Below the pieces are notes generated by a model that saw only the letters and a list, made by a program, of their open reading frames with translations, ran no database searches and was not told where the DNA came from. The position numbers and the translations under genes are program-made. DNA of 64,000 nucleotides from NCBI RefSeq assembly GCF_014841115.1, contig NZ_JACYTP010000008.1:153930-217929 (forward strand), written 5' to 3'. Below are positions 35,744-43,599 of this stretch, piece after piece. The stretch's first letter is position 1. The number at the start of each line of letters is the position of its first letter. This stretch comes from Photobacterium arenosum. GTDB taxonomy: Bacteria; Pseudomonadota; Gammaproteobacteria; Enterobacterales; Vibrionaceae.

Positions 35744-35839
35744 AGTTGTTTATCTATAAATAAATCCGCTTTTATGAATTATCACTGAAAGTGAAGGCAA
35801 ATTACACTGGCTTTCCTGACATAACTATAGGTAAGCAAA

Positions 35840-37105
35840 GTGAATCTTGATACTCGATATGCTTTTCATCTGGCGCTGGATATCAGTGCAGCAGGCGTGT
35901 TCATGGCGGTTTCTGGTTTGTACTGCCTTGCAGAGGGCATGACACTTCAGCAATTGGGCTGGTTCTTTGCCGCCTTTTTTATCGTCATGGTTGTGTTGGA
36001 AGTGCCGAGTGGTTTTCTGGCTGACCGATTTGGACATCTGGCCGTTTATCGGTTGGCGAAAGGCTTTGATATGCTGAATGTTGTCCTGTTGGTGTTGGCT
36101 CCGAGTATTACGACTGTGATTTTAGCATCGGCAATCGGCGGCATCGGGCGCGCTTTGGGTTCGGGGTGTTTAGAAGCATGGTACGTTAACCAGCGCTATA
36201 AAGAAGGGTGCCATACGAATATCAAAGCAGCACTGTCACGTGCGAATCTGTGGCTGTTATCAGGTTTGGGTATTGGTGCTGCAATAGGTGGACTATTACC
36301 CGCTCAGGTGCCATATACGTTCAGCCAGACATATCTTAATGGTAACCCTTATAAGGTGGCGTTAATACTGGGCATGGCAATCCACCTCGCAGCCCTGGGG
36401 ATCAGCTTTCTGACTTTTCATGAAGGCGAAAATGCGCGGTCACGACAAGATCACAATCATGAATCACTGTTGTCGATGGGCAGTAACTTACTCACGTATT
36501 TCATGGCAAATCCGGTATTGATCCTGCTTCTCGCCTGGCAAATGCTGATGGGATATGCTCTGGCTAACCACAGTGTGTACTGGCAACCCGTGTTCGCCAT
36601 GCTTGAGGGTGGGAACAGCATGCTTGAATGGGTTGGATTTATAGTGGCCTCAAACTATTTACTCGCAGCGCTGCTTGGCAGGTTGCTGGACCCTACTGCT
36701 GCCTCTTTTTCAGCTGTAGCAATTTTGCCGGTTTATGCAGTGTGCGCAGCGATGGCGCTGATTGCCATGTCGTTAGTAAGTAATCCCTGGGGCTTTTTAC
36801 TGGCGAATTGGGTGTTTATTTCCGCTGTGTTTCTGTCTCGCCCTGTCATAGCGGCAGAGTTACATCGGTATGTCGGCTCGTCGCACCGGAGTGCGTCTGT
36901 TTCTCTACTGTCACTGAGTCTGAATCTCGGTGGGGTGATGGCAGGCGGTTTGCTGTCATGGCTGACCCAAACATTTTCTGTGCCGGTAGCCTGGCAGGTG
37001 AGCGCATTGATTATGACGCTATCGGCGTGCGTTTTGAGCATCTGGCAGGCGATGGCAGGCAGAGACAGACAAGCCCTGGGTAATGAGACGGATTCGCCTA
37101 ATTGA
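35840..37105 (+). CDS. MFS transporter
   Basis: A 421-residue protein with twelve predicted helices. The loop after TM2 carries LEVPSGFLADRFGH, and TM4 has the GGIGRALGSGCLEAWYV segment seen in a group of uncharacterised MFS proteins. The start is GTG 35840, with AGGTAAG upstream. The neighbouring divergent LysR gene likely controls it. The substrate is unknown. Confidence 0.85.
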   Translation: MNLDTRYAFHLALDISAAGVFMAVSGLYCLAEGMTLQQLGWFFAAFFIVMVVLEVPSGFLADRFGHLAVYRLAKGFDMLNVVLLVLAPSITTVILASAIGGIGRALGSGCLEAWYVNQRYKEGCHTNIKAALSRANLWLLSGLGIGAAIGGLLPAQVPYTFSQTYLNGNPYKVALILGMAIHLAALGISFLTFHEGENARSRQDHNHESLLSMGSNLLTYFMANPVLILLLAWQMLMGYALANHSVYWQPVFAMLEGGNSMLEWVGFIVASNYLLAALLGRLLDPTAASFSAVAILPVYAVCAAMALIAMSLVSNPWGFLLANWVFISAVFLSRPVIAAELHRYVGSSHRSASVSLLSLSLNLGGVMAGGLLSWLTQTFSVPVAWQVSALIMTLSACVLSIWQAMAGRDRQALGNETDSPN

Positions 37106-37395
37106 AGAAAGAATGTGCGGAAGATGGGGTTTTCAGGCGGTCAGCGATATTATTTTTAGATCAATCTCAAATAAACCTTTACAAAGGGGGAGAGTAGCGT
37201 ATGATTCGTCTTGCTCTGTCGCTCAGATTAATTAATGCAACTTCAAGTCAAAGTAAAACCTCAGAATTTCTTCGTAACTGTCGTTATCCTCAGTGTTTCC
37301 CTTAGCTTCATTGTGACATTCAATAATTTAGGCTCTCAGCGCATCGCATGAATGCGGTAAATATTTTGAATTCATCTATATAAAAGGGACAAATT
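37106..37395. promoter_or_regulatory. cspA upstream region and 5' leader
   Basis: Non-coding stretch in front of the cold-shock gene. cspA genes carry long structured leaders; here CGCAT and ATGCG can pair near 37340, and AAGGGA precedes the start codon. A definite promoter was not identified, and no other gene is seen. Confidence 0.35.
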
Positions 37396-37608
37396 ATGTC
37401 TAACAAATCAACTGGTCTGGTTAAGTGGTTTAACGAAGAGAAAGGTTTCGGTTTTATTACTCAAGACAACGGTGGTGCTGACGTATTCGTTCACTTCCGT
37501 GCAATCGCTTCAGAAGGCTTCAAAACTCTGGCTGAAGGTCAGAAAGTGTCTTTTGACGTAGAGCAGGGCGCTAAAGGCCCTCAAGCTGCTAACGTAGTAG
37601 CGCTGTAA
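37396..37608 (+). CDS. cspA: Cold-shock protein CspA family
   Basis: A 70-residue single OB-fold cold-shock protein with RNA-binding motifs RNP1 (KGFGFITQ) and RNP2 (VFVHF) intact. It binds single-stranded RNA and melts structures at low temperature. It is preceded by a 290-bp gene-free region and followed by a very stable 14-bp hairpin. Codon use looks highly biased (many GGT, GCT and AAC), typical of strongly expressed genes. Confidence 0.95.
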   Translation: MSNKSTGLVKWFNEEKGFGFITQDNGGADVFVHFRAIASEGFKTLAEGQKVSFDVEQGAKGPQAANVVAL

Positions 37609-37615
37609 TTTTTTC

Positions 37616-37650
37616 ATTGGCGTAAAAGGTGTTTTGCCTTTTACGCCAAT
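37616..37650 (+). terminator. Terminator of cspA
   Basis: ATTGGCGTAAAAGG and CCTTTTACGCCAAT form a perfect 14-bp stem with a TGTTTTG loop, 8 bp after the stop codon. It is followed by GTATTTAC, with the T-run weak. Confidence 0.8.
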
Positions 37651-37860
37651 GTATTTACAACGAAAATTATGCCTCTCCTGCCTTAAAAGCACGTCAGCTG
37701 TAAGCTTCCAAACGCCTTCGTAACACACCATCAAACACCAGCATTTGCTTTGTCATCAAACTGCAAATAAATTCCATTAGCATATTTATCATAAGCAAGT
37801 TTCAGATTGCGTTTTATACGTAATAATTTTGCTTATTTGAAAGAAAAATAAGGAGATATT

Positions 37861-37950
37861 ATGTCTCGTTCAATTGGTCGTCATCGATTTTGGTTTCATC
37901 AAAGTCGTACTAAAAATACATCCGCAAATAAGAGGGTAGCCATTAAGTGA
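37861..37950 (+). CDS. 29-residue basic peptide, first gene of a coupled pair
   Basis: ATG 37861 has a strong AAGGAG site 7 bp upstream. The product starts MSRSIGRHRFWFHQSRTKNT and ends KRVAIK, with about a third of residues Arg, Lys or His. The stop overlaps the next start as GTGA, indicating translational coupling. It resembles no family known to me; it could be a nucleic-acid-binding peptide or a leader peptide controlling the second gene. Confidence 0.55.
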   Translation: MSRSIGRHRFWFHQSRTKNTSANKRVAIK

Positions 37951-38159
37951 TAGTTAATTTTACGCTTTATAAAGAAGACAAATCCTGGAGTTCACGTATA
38001 CATCAGTTAAATGATGATGTTCTGCTCCGACATGTACACCTTCAGGGTAATATTGCCCGCAGAGATATAGATTTTTCCTACTGTGAAAGGTCTCACTCGG
38101 GAAATATTCTAAACAGTGAAAACCAAGTGATTGGTCATTTCAGCGTTTTTTCGTCATAA
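37947..38159 (+). CDS. 70-residue protein of unknown function, second gene of a coupled pair
   Basis: Starts at GTG 37947 overlapping the stop of the 29-residue gene by 4 bp (GTGA). The product is soluble and hydrophilic (FTLYKEDKSWSSRIHQLNDD near the start). No family is recognised. Support comes from the coupling and the good ribosome site of the first gene. The pair lies 250 bp downstream of cspA beyond its terminator, so probably has its own promoter. Confidence 0.5.
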   Translation: MIVNFTLYKEDKSWSSRIHQLNDDVLLRHVHLQGNIARRDIDFSYCERSHSGNILNSENQVIGHFSVFSS

Positions 38160-38542
38160 CTCCCGCAATCATTCATTTCATGGCTACCGCCGCCAAGCCA
38201 TGCAGTGAGCGATGATTGAGTCACTCCCTCTGACTTTACTTCACCTGTGTTCATCCCTGCTATGCCGGACAGGCAATAATCAGAAAGCCCCTTATGCTGC
38301 TATCGTTATATAACTAACTATGCGTGATGTTAGTTAAGGCACGTGGTGTTAGCTAAAACGCTGAATGAGATTATGTGTTAGCAGACAGGGTGGCTCAAAC
38401 CTATATTCCGTATTGTCTTCAAAACATCACTGATTTGCCTTATATATGTCTGCCGCCGACAGTTCTACGGAATAACGATCCCCTTATTACGAGAGACAAC
38501 GGGCAACCTGAATGATTACCCGTTAGGAATTACCGCTTGTTT
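38160..38542. other. Intergenic region with possible structured RNA
   Basis: A gene-free region of about 380 bp. It has nested inverted repeats at 38166-38218 (CAATCATT with GATGATTG outside; CATGGCT with AGCCATG inside), and AACGGG/CCCGTT just before the end of the MATE gene, possibly its weak terminator. It may hold the 3' end of the small-gene message. No gene is supported. Confidence 0.4.
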
Positions 38543-39898
38543 TTAAGCTGCAGCGGTGTTTCTTGTTTGTTGTATCGGAGCTTGTGACAGTGACTGCCAC
38601 ATTGCACCAAGAACCAACACAGCCAGAAAAATGTTAGAGACGGGCATTGCCAGCCAAACACCATTTTCTCCAAACCACTTTGGTAATAGCCAGAGGAAAG
38701 GCAATTGTACCAGCATATTGCTGAGAGAAATCGTCAATGCCATGCCGCCCTGACCAACAGACATAAAATACACAGAGCCGATAATAATCAACCCATCCAG
38801 AAATAGGCTGAAAAGGTGCAGAGTGATACCATGACTCGCTTCTTGCACGAGCGTAACGTTACTGCTGTTGAACCAGCTGATCATAAATTCCGGAAACAAA
38901 TTGAGTAAAGTAATCCAGCTAACGCCTACAATAATGGTTGCTTTGCAAGCCAGCAAAACAGTTTTTCTCACTTTATCGTGGGCGTTTTGACCGTGGAAAT
39001 AGCTCACAGGTGGCTGCATTCCTTCAGCGATACCTTCCGCTAGCAGGTAATAAAGTGTCATCAGGTAACCTACAATGGCGTAGGCAGCAACGCTTACAGC
39101 AGAACCATATTCCATAAATAATCGATTATGAATTGCCACCATCAAGCCAGTGTACAGATACATCACCAGACACGATGAACCCAGTGTCAGTGTATCAGTC
39201 ATTTTCTTGCCATCCGGTTTCAGATCAGCAAGTGATAACCTCAGTGTTGAGAAGCGGCTGCAGAAATACACCAATGTTAATAAGACGACAACGCTCTGAG
39301 CTGTTACAGTGGCAATGGCAGCGCCTTCCAGTCCCCAGCCCAGTATTCCGATGAATATATAATCGAGCACAATATTGATAATAGCACCAGCAACCATGAG
39401 ACCCGTTGCCACCTTAGGTGAATCATCGTTTCGTATCAGAAAGGGCGCGGCACTGGCGCCAACGGCTATGACTGAGAATCCGATAAAGATCTGTAAGTAG
39501 CTAACGGCATAGCTGAGGATTTGGCCTGTTGCGCCTTGCAAAGTCATCAATTGCCCGCCAAAGACATATAATATTGCTGAACATCCAAGGCCAATGAATA
39601 TCACCAGTGCCAGTCCATTTCCCAAAGCTTTACGCGCTTTAGCCGATTCGCGCATTCCTCTGAACGTAGAAACCAGACTGCCTGTCCCCATGCCAATCAT
39701 CAGCCCGACACCCATGAAAATACTGATAATTGGCCAGGCAATATTGATTGCCGACAGGCCGTCTTGCCCTAAAAAGTGCCCGACAAATACCCCGTCAACT
39801 ATCTGATATAGTCCATTGACCAGCATGGCCATGACGGCTGGAATGGTGAATCGACGAAAAGTTTTGCCGATTGATTCTGTTTGATTAATCGCTTCCAT
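38543..39898 (-). CDS. MATE family efflux transporter
   Basis: A 451-residue membrane protein with twelve predicted helices in two six-helix halves. FTIPAVMAMLVNGLYQIVDG and VFVGHFLG in the first half, and the paired FLDGLIIIGSVYFMSVGQGG in the second, are typical of the MepA-like MATE group. These proteins export cationic drugs or metabolites using sodium or proton gradients. ATG 39898 follows GAGAG; seven further codons upstream lack a ribosome site. It is divergent from a LysR regulator. Confidence 0.88.
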   Translation of the reverse strand: MEAINQTESIGKTFRRFTIPAVMAMLVNGLYQIVDGVFVGHFLGQDGLSAINIAWPIISIFMGVGLMIGMGTGSLVSTFRGMRESAKARKALGNGLALVIFIGLGCSAILYVFGGQLMTLQGATGQILSYAVSYLQIFIGFSVIAVGASAAPFLIRNDDSPKVATGLMVAGAIINIVLDYIFIGILGWGLEGAAIATVTAQSVVVLLTLVYFCSRFSTLRLSLADLKPDGKKMTDTLTLGSSCLVMYLYTGLMVAIHNRLFMEYGSAVSVAAYAIVGYLMTLYYLLAEGIAEGMQPPVSYFHGQNAHDKVRKTVLLACKATIIVGVSWITLLNLFPEFMISWFNSSNVTLVQEASHGITLHLFSLFLDGLIIIGSVYFMSVGQGGMALTISLSNMLVQLPFLWLLPKWFGENGVWLAMPVSNIFLAVLVLGAMWQSLSQAPIQQTRNTAAA

Positions 39899-40004
39899 TT
39901 TTATCTCTCTGTGAAGCATATCTGTATTACTATGTATTCTCTTATCAAATTAAGATGGTAAAAAGTTAGTTACCATCCGCTTTTCGTATGGGTTGGAGTG
40001 GGTA

Positions 40005-40913
40005 ATGTCACCTATCAGCTGGAATCTTGATCAACTGGACGCCTTTGTTACGGCTGCGCAAACGGGATCATTTACGTCCGCAGCACGAAAGTTGGGCAAG
40101 GCGCAATCTCGCATAAGCACTGCAATTGCCAATCTGGAAGCCGATCTGGGCTTTTTATTGTTTGACCGTAGCGGAAAATTTCCAACGCTTACTGCAGAAG
40201 GCAGGGAAGTGCTAAATGATGCGATGTCAGTCTTAACGCAATGTCAGCGGCTTCAGTCGAGGGTATTGTCTGTCTCTTCTGCTAATCCGGTTCAGCTCAC
40301 CATTGCTATGGATGAAGCGGTGCCACTTGAAAATTTTGAAGTGCTTTATGCCAGGCTGGCGGATCATTATCCACACCTGAGTGTGACACTGTTAAATGGC
40401 TCCCTGGAAGATATCGCCAGCTGGGTTGATGGTGGCAAGGCGGACATGGGCTTTGTTTTACAGGATCATGTGTTATCGGATTCACTGGAGCGTTTCGCGA
40501 TTGGCCGCAGTGGGCAAGCTTTGATTGTATCGGATAAACATCCGCTGGCGTTGCTTGCTGCCCCAACCGAAAGCCAGCTCATTGAGCACAGACAGCTGGT
40601 TATCCGGGATCGCATGGGCAATGCGCTGGGCAAACCGCTGTCGCCCAGCTACTGGCACGTGGATAGCTTTTACCTGATATCGTCTTTGGTGATGCATGGT
40701 GTTGGCTGGGCATTCGTTCCTGAGCATGTGGCAACCGCAGACTGGTACGAAGTGAAAACCCTATCGACGGAAAACCTGCCTTATCAGCGCGATTTCATGC
40801 TGTGCGCCATTAAGCGAAGAGATGCGGGCTGGAATACAGTTCTGAAATGGCTAATCGCAGAGGCACAACAGTTATTTACTGAGAATCACTCTGATACGGG
40901 AAGATTGTCTTAA
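40005..40913 (+). CDS. LysR family regulator
   Basis: A 302-residue LysR regulator with helix-turn-helix QTGSFTSAARKLGKAQSRIS and an effector-binding domain from about residue 85. ATG 40005 has GGAG upstream; a TTG at 39993 would include that ribosome site, so it is not used. It is divergent from the MATE gene, with 106 bp between starts, and is its likely regulator. Confidence 0.88.
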   Translation: MSPISWNLDQLDAFVTAAQTGSFTSAARKLGKAQSRISTAIANLEADLGFLLFDRSGKFPTLTAEGREVLNDAMSVLTQCQRLQSRVLSVSSANPVQLTIAMDEAVPLENFEVLYARLADHYPHLSVTLLNGSLEDIASWVDGGKADMGFVLQDHVLSDSLERFAIGRSGQALIVSDKHPLALLAAPTESQLIEHRQLVIRDRMGNALGKPLSPSYWHVDSFYLISSLVMHGVGWAFVPEHVATADWYEVKTLSTENLPYQRDFMLCAIKRRDAGWNTVLKWLIAEAQQLFTENHSDTGRLS

Positions 40914-41072
40914 CTTGGGGGCGCTGTTTTTGTGTTTTATCTGCGTCATCATGCCGGCTTATTTTGATGTCACATAATTAAAGCCGGGCAATACATTCCG
41001 TCATGTCGGAAATATTCAATAAATCTCACGCTCCGGTGAGTATCTTCATGTTTCAGACCAAGGAGATATTAC

Positions 41073-41534
41073 ATGACGAAACGCGTAAATTACTTCAGTA
41101 TTGCACCGCAAGCGATAGAGATTCTGGTACAGCAGGAAAACTATTTCCATCAGCAGTTTAGTGAATCTCAAACTATGTCGATGACCATTTGGGAGCTGGT
41201 GAAACTGCGTGTATCCCAGATAAACCAATGTGCATTCTGTATTGATATGCACAGTAAAGATGCCCTCAAACTGGGCGAGCAACCGGAACGTATCTGGGGA
41301 TTGAACGCCTGGCGCGACATGCCGTTTTATACCGGGCAGGAAAAAGTCGCTTTGGAATTTGCAGAACATCTCAGCGCGTGTAAATCTGTGGACGATCTAA
41401 TGTATCAGCAGGTGTTGGACACCTTTGGCGAACAGGCTATGGTTGATCTTACGTTAGCCATTAATGCAATTAATAGCTGGAATCGAGTGGTAAAAACCTT
41501 TAAACCCAAAGTAGGGAGTTTTACCGCAGCATAG
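41073..41534 (+). CDS. Carboxymuconolactone decarboxylase / AhpD-like protein
   Basis: A 153-residue all-helical protein with the AhpD-type peroxidase motif C53-A-F-C56 and H60 (QCAFCIDMHSKDA). Relatives reduce peroxides using the cysteine pair. AAGGAGATATTAC before the ATG is a strong site. An AraC-type regulator starts 16 bp after the stop, so the two form an operon. Confidence 0.9.
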   Translation: MTKRVNYFSIAPQAIEILVQQENYFHQQFSESQTMSMTIWELVKLRVSQINQCAFCIDMHSKDALKLGEQPERIWGLNAWRDMPFYTGQEKVALEFAEHLSACKSVDDLMYQQVLDTFGEQAMVDLTLAINAINSWNRVVKTFKPKVGSFTAA

Positions 41535-41549
41535 GGTAGTCACTGTTAA

Positions 41550-42320
41550 ATGGATTTCAGGATCTTTAAACCACAAGGTGTGTTGAAAGACCATGTTCAG
41601 GGAATATGGTCACTTTCCGTGTCACCTGATCGGGTGGTTGAAGAGAAAAAACTGCTGTTCAGTGATGCCGGAAGCGGCATCATGTTCAATCTGGGTGGCG
41701 ATGTCTGCTTTGGCAATCACTGCCACCCGGAAGGTGTGATGATCATGCCCAACAGCAAAGAAGCCCAGTATGTGACCCTGCCTCCCGGTACCGTCCTGGC
41801 TGGAATTCGTTTCCATCCGGGCATGGGCTACAGTGTGCTGGGCAAGCGTTTTGACCATCCGGTTACCATTGCCGATGAACCGGAACATTTATACTTTCTT
41901 GAACCATTGCAACAGCAGCTTCGTCATTGCCGCTGCCATCAGGCGCGTATTGCTACACTATATCGCTGGATGAAACGCCATCTGGATCCTGATGATTCTG
42001 CCCGTCATACCATTACTGAAATAGTGAAAGCCGTACAGCCTCACAGCCGGCATCATCCCATTCCGGTCAGTACTCGACAGATAGAAAGGCACTTCCAGAA
42101 ATGGATGGGCATGACGCCGAAATACTATCAGCGAATTCTTCGGGTTAAACAGTCGCTGGAGCTGATACAGCTCTCTCCTGACATCCCGCTGGCGGATCTG
42201 GCCGCAGAGCAAGGGTTTTCCGATCAGGCGCATATGACCCGAGAGTTCAGCCACATCGCTAAAATTACCCCGAAGCAATACAGCTTGCTGGTGAAGAAGA
42301 AGCAGGTACAGAGCAGGTAG
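41550..42320 (+). CDS. AraC family regulator (DUF6597-like N-terminus)
   Basis: A 256-residue protein. The N-terminal part (about 1-140) resembles the DUF6597 sensor domain (LFSDAGSGIMFNLGG, then GVMIMPNSKEAQYV and AGIRFHPG), and the C-terminal ~110 residues form the AraC helix-turn-helix pair (STRQIERHFQKWMGMTPKYY, and LADLAAEQGFSDQAHMTREF). It lies 16 bp after the AhpD-like gene and probably controls that pair. Confidence 0.85.
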   Translation: MDFRIFKPQGVLKDHVQGIWSLSVSPDRVVEEKKLLFSDAGSGIMFNLGGDVCFGNHCHPEGVMIMPNSKEAQYVTLPPGTVLAGIRFHPGMGYSVLGKRFDHPVTIADEPEHLYFLEPLQQQLRHCRCHQARIATLYRWMKRHLDPDDSARHTITEIVKAVQPHSRHHPIPVSTRQIERHFQKWMGMTPKYYQRILRVKQSLELIQLSPDIPLADLAAEQGFSDQAHMTREFSHIAKITPKQYSLLVKKKQVQSR

Positions 42321-42372
42321 CCATTCTGTCAGCCAGAGTTAATGCGCAGAATGCCAGTATATACAAGTAAAG

Positions 42373-42404
42373 CAGACGCTTACGTTATCATCAGCAAGCG
42401 TCTG
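42373..42404 (-). terminator. Hairpin after pirin gene
   Basis: CAGACGCTT and AAGCGTCTG form a perfect 9-bp stem about 30 bp past the pirin stop codon and 50 bp past the AraC stop; it may serve both convergent genes. The T-run is weak. Confidence 0.6.
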
Positions 42405-42434
42405 TTAGCTCATTACTCTCGTCACTCGTTATCG

Positions 42435-43349
42435 TCAGTCTGGTAAAGGAATGAATTCTGTCTCGTCTCCGGGTACCAGTGGAAAGTCCTGGTTCCGCCA
42501 GTCCGCTTTGGCTTGTTCAATGCGCGCTTTACGGCTGGACACAAAGTTCCACTCAATATAACGCGTGCCTATATTCTCACCACCGATAATGGCGATGCGG
42601 GATGGTTCCTTTGCTTCAATGGTTATCCCTTCCTGTTGCGACACTATGGCCATGCTGTGTTCCGGTAAGTCGCTGTCTTTTGCTGTGACATGGCCTTTGG
42701 CAATGTAAATGGCGCGTTCTTCGGCCATCGGCAGGGTGAAACGCTGCCCCGGCTGGAGATCCGCTTCTACGTACAGCGTTTCTGCGAATGTTTGAACAGG
42801 TGATGTAACGCCAAATGCGGTTCCCATCAATACTCTGACAGGTACACCGTCGATACTAAGGGATGGAATAGTGTCATCCGGGTAGTGATAAAAAGCCGGT
42901 TCACATTCTTCATCGGCCAGAGGGAGTGCTAACCAGAGCTGCAGGCCATGCAGAATATGATCAACGGCAGTGACCTCATAACGTTCACGTTCAGAGTGCA
43001 CAATCCCTTTGCCTGCGACCATCAGATTGATGTCACCAGGTTTGATGGGCTGCAGGCTACCCAGCGAATCACGATGCAGAATTTCGCCCTCAAACAAATA
43101 GGTGACGGTCGCTATGCCGATATGCGGATGGGGACGCACGTTAATACCTTCACCTGCCGGAAAATGCGCCGGGCCCATATGGTCGAAAAAAATCCACGGA
43201 CCAACCATTTTCTGTTGTGCTGTCGGCAGCAGCCGGCGCACGGAAAAACCTCCTAAGTCTTTGTCTTTTGCCGTCAGAATGCGTTCGATCGCCCCGCAAC
43301 TGTCCTTACAGTCGCAAGGCTGTTCAACCTCTTTAAACGTATTGCTCAT
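42435..43349 (-). CDS. Pirin family protein
   Basis: A 304-residue bicupin. The N-terminal cupin holds the metal site in RPHPHIGIATVTYLFEGE and HSERERYE, the pirin signature. Some bacterial pirins have quercetinase activity; others interact with metabolic enzymes. It has a cysteine-rich N-terminus (PCDCKDSCG) that is less usual. It is a single gene with its own hairpin downstream. Confidence 0.92.
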   Translation of the reverse strand: MSNTFKEVEQPCDCKDSCGAIERILTAKDKDLGGFSVRRLLPTAQQKMVGPWIFFDHMGPAHFPAGEGINVRPHPHIGIATVTYLFEGEILHRDSLGSLQPIKPGDINLMVAGKGIVHSERERYEVTAVDHILHGLQLWLALPLADEECEPAFYHYPDDTIPSLSIDGVPVRVLMGTAFGVTSPVQTFAETLYVEADLQPGQRFTLPMAEERAIYIAKGHVTAKDSDLPEHSMAIVSQQEGITIEAKEPSRIAIIGGENIGTRYIEWNFVSSRKARIEQAKADWRNQDFPLVPGDETEFIPLPD

Positions 43350-43509
43350 TCATCTCTCCTGCGCGTCGTTTTGGTTTAAGTATGGAGCAGTAGCAGCTAT
43401 TCGTGAACAAATATGGAAAAAGCCTATGCAGGAAAAAGCTATTACCGGTTTAAGGGTGATGCATGAAAGGGGGTTGCGTTTGAGAGAGTGATTAAAGGGT
43501 AGATAAAAA

Positions 43510-43539
43510 AAACAGCGCAGTGTCCCTACTGCGCTGTTT
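43510..43539 (-). terminator. Rho-independent terminator of the collagenase gene
   Basis: AAACAGCGCAGT and ACTGCGCTGTTT form a perfect 12-bp stem with a 6-base loop; the minus strand continues in a T-run (TTTTTATC). Confidence 0.9.
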
Positions 43540-43599
43540 GAGTGCTGTCTGAGTTATAAAATGTGTTTCAATTTCGAATATCAGATTCCGCCTGTCAGG

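Noticed and set aside
43425..43491. Possible 21-residue peptide MQEKAITGLRVMHERGLRLR...
   Set aside because: Short, no good ribosome site, and no support from context between pirin and collagenase genes.
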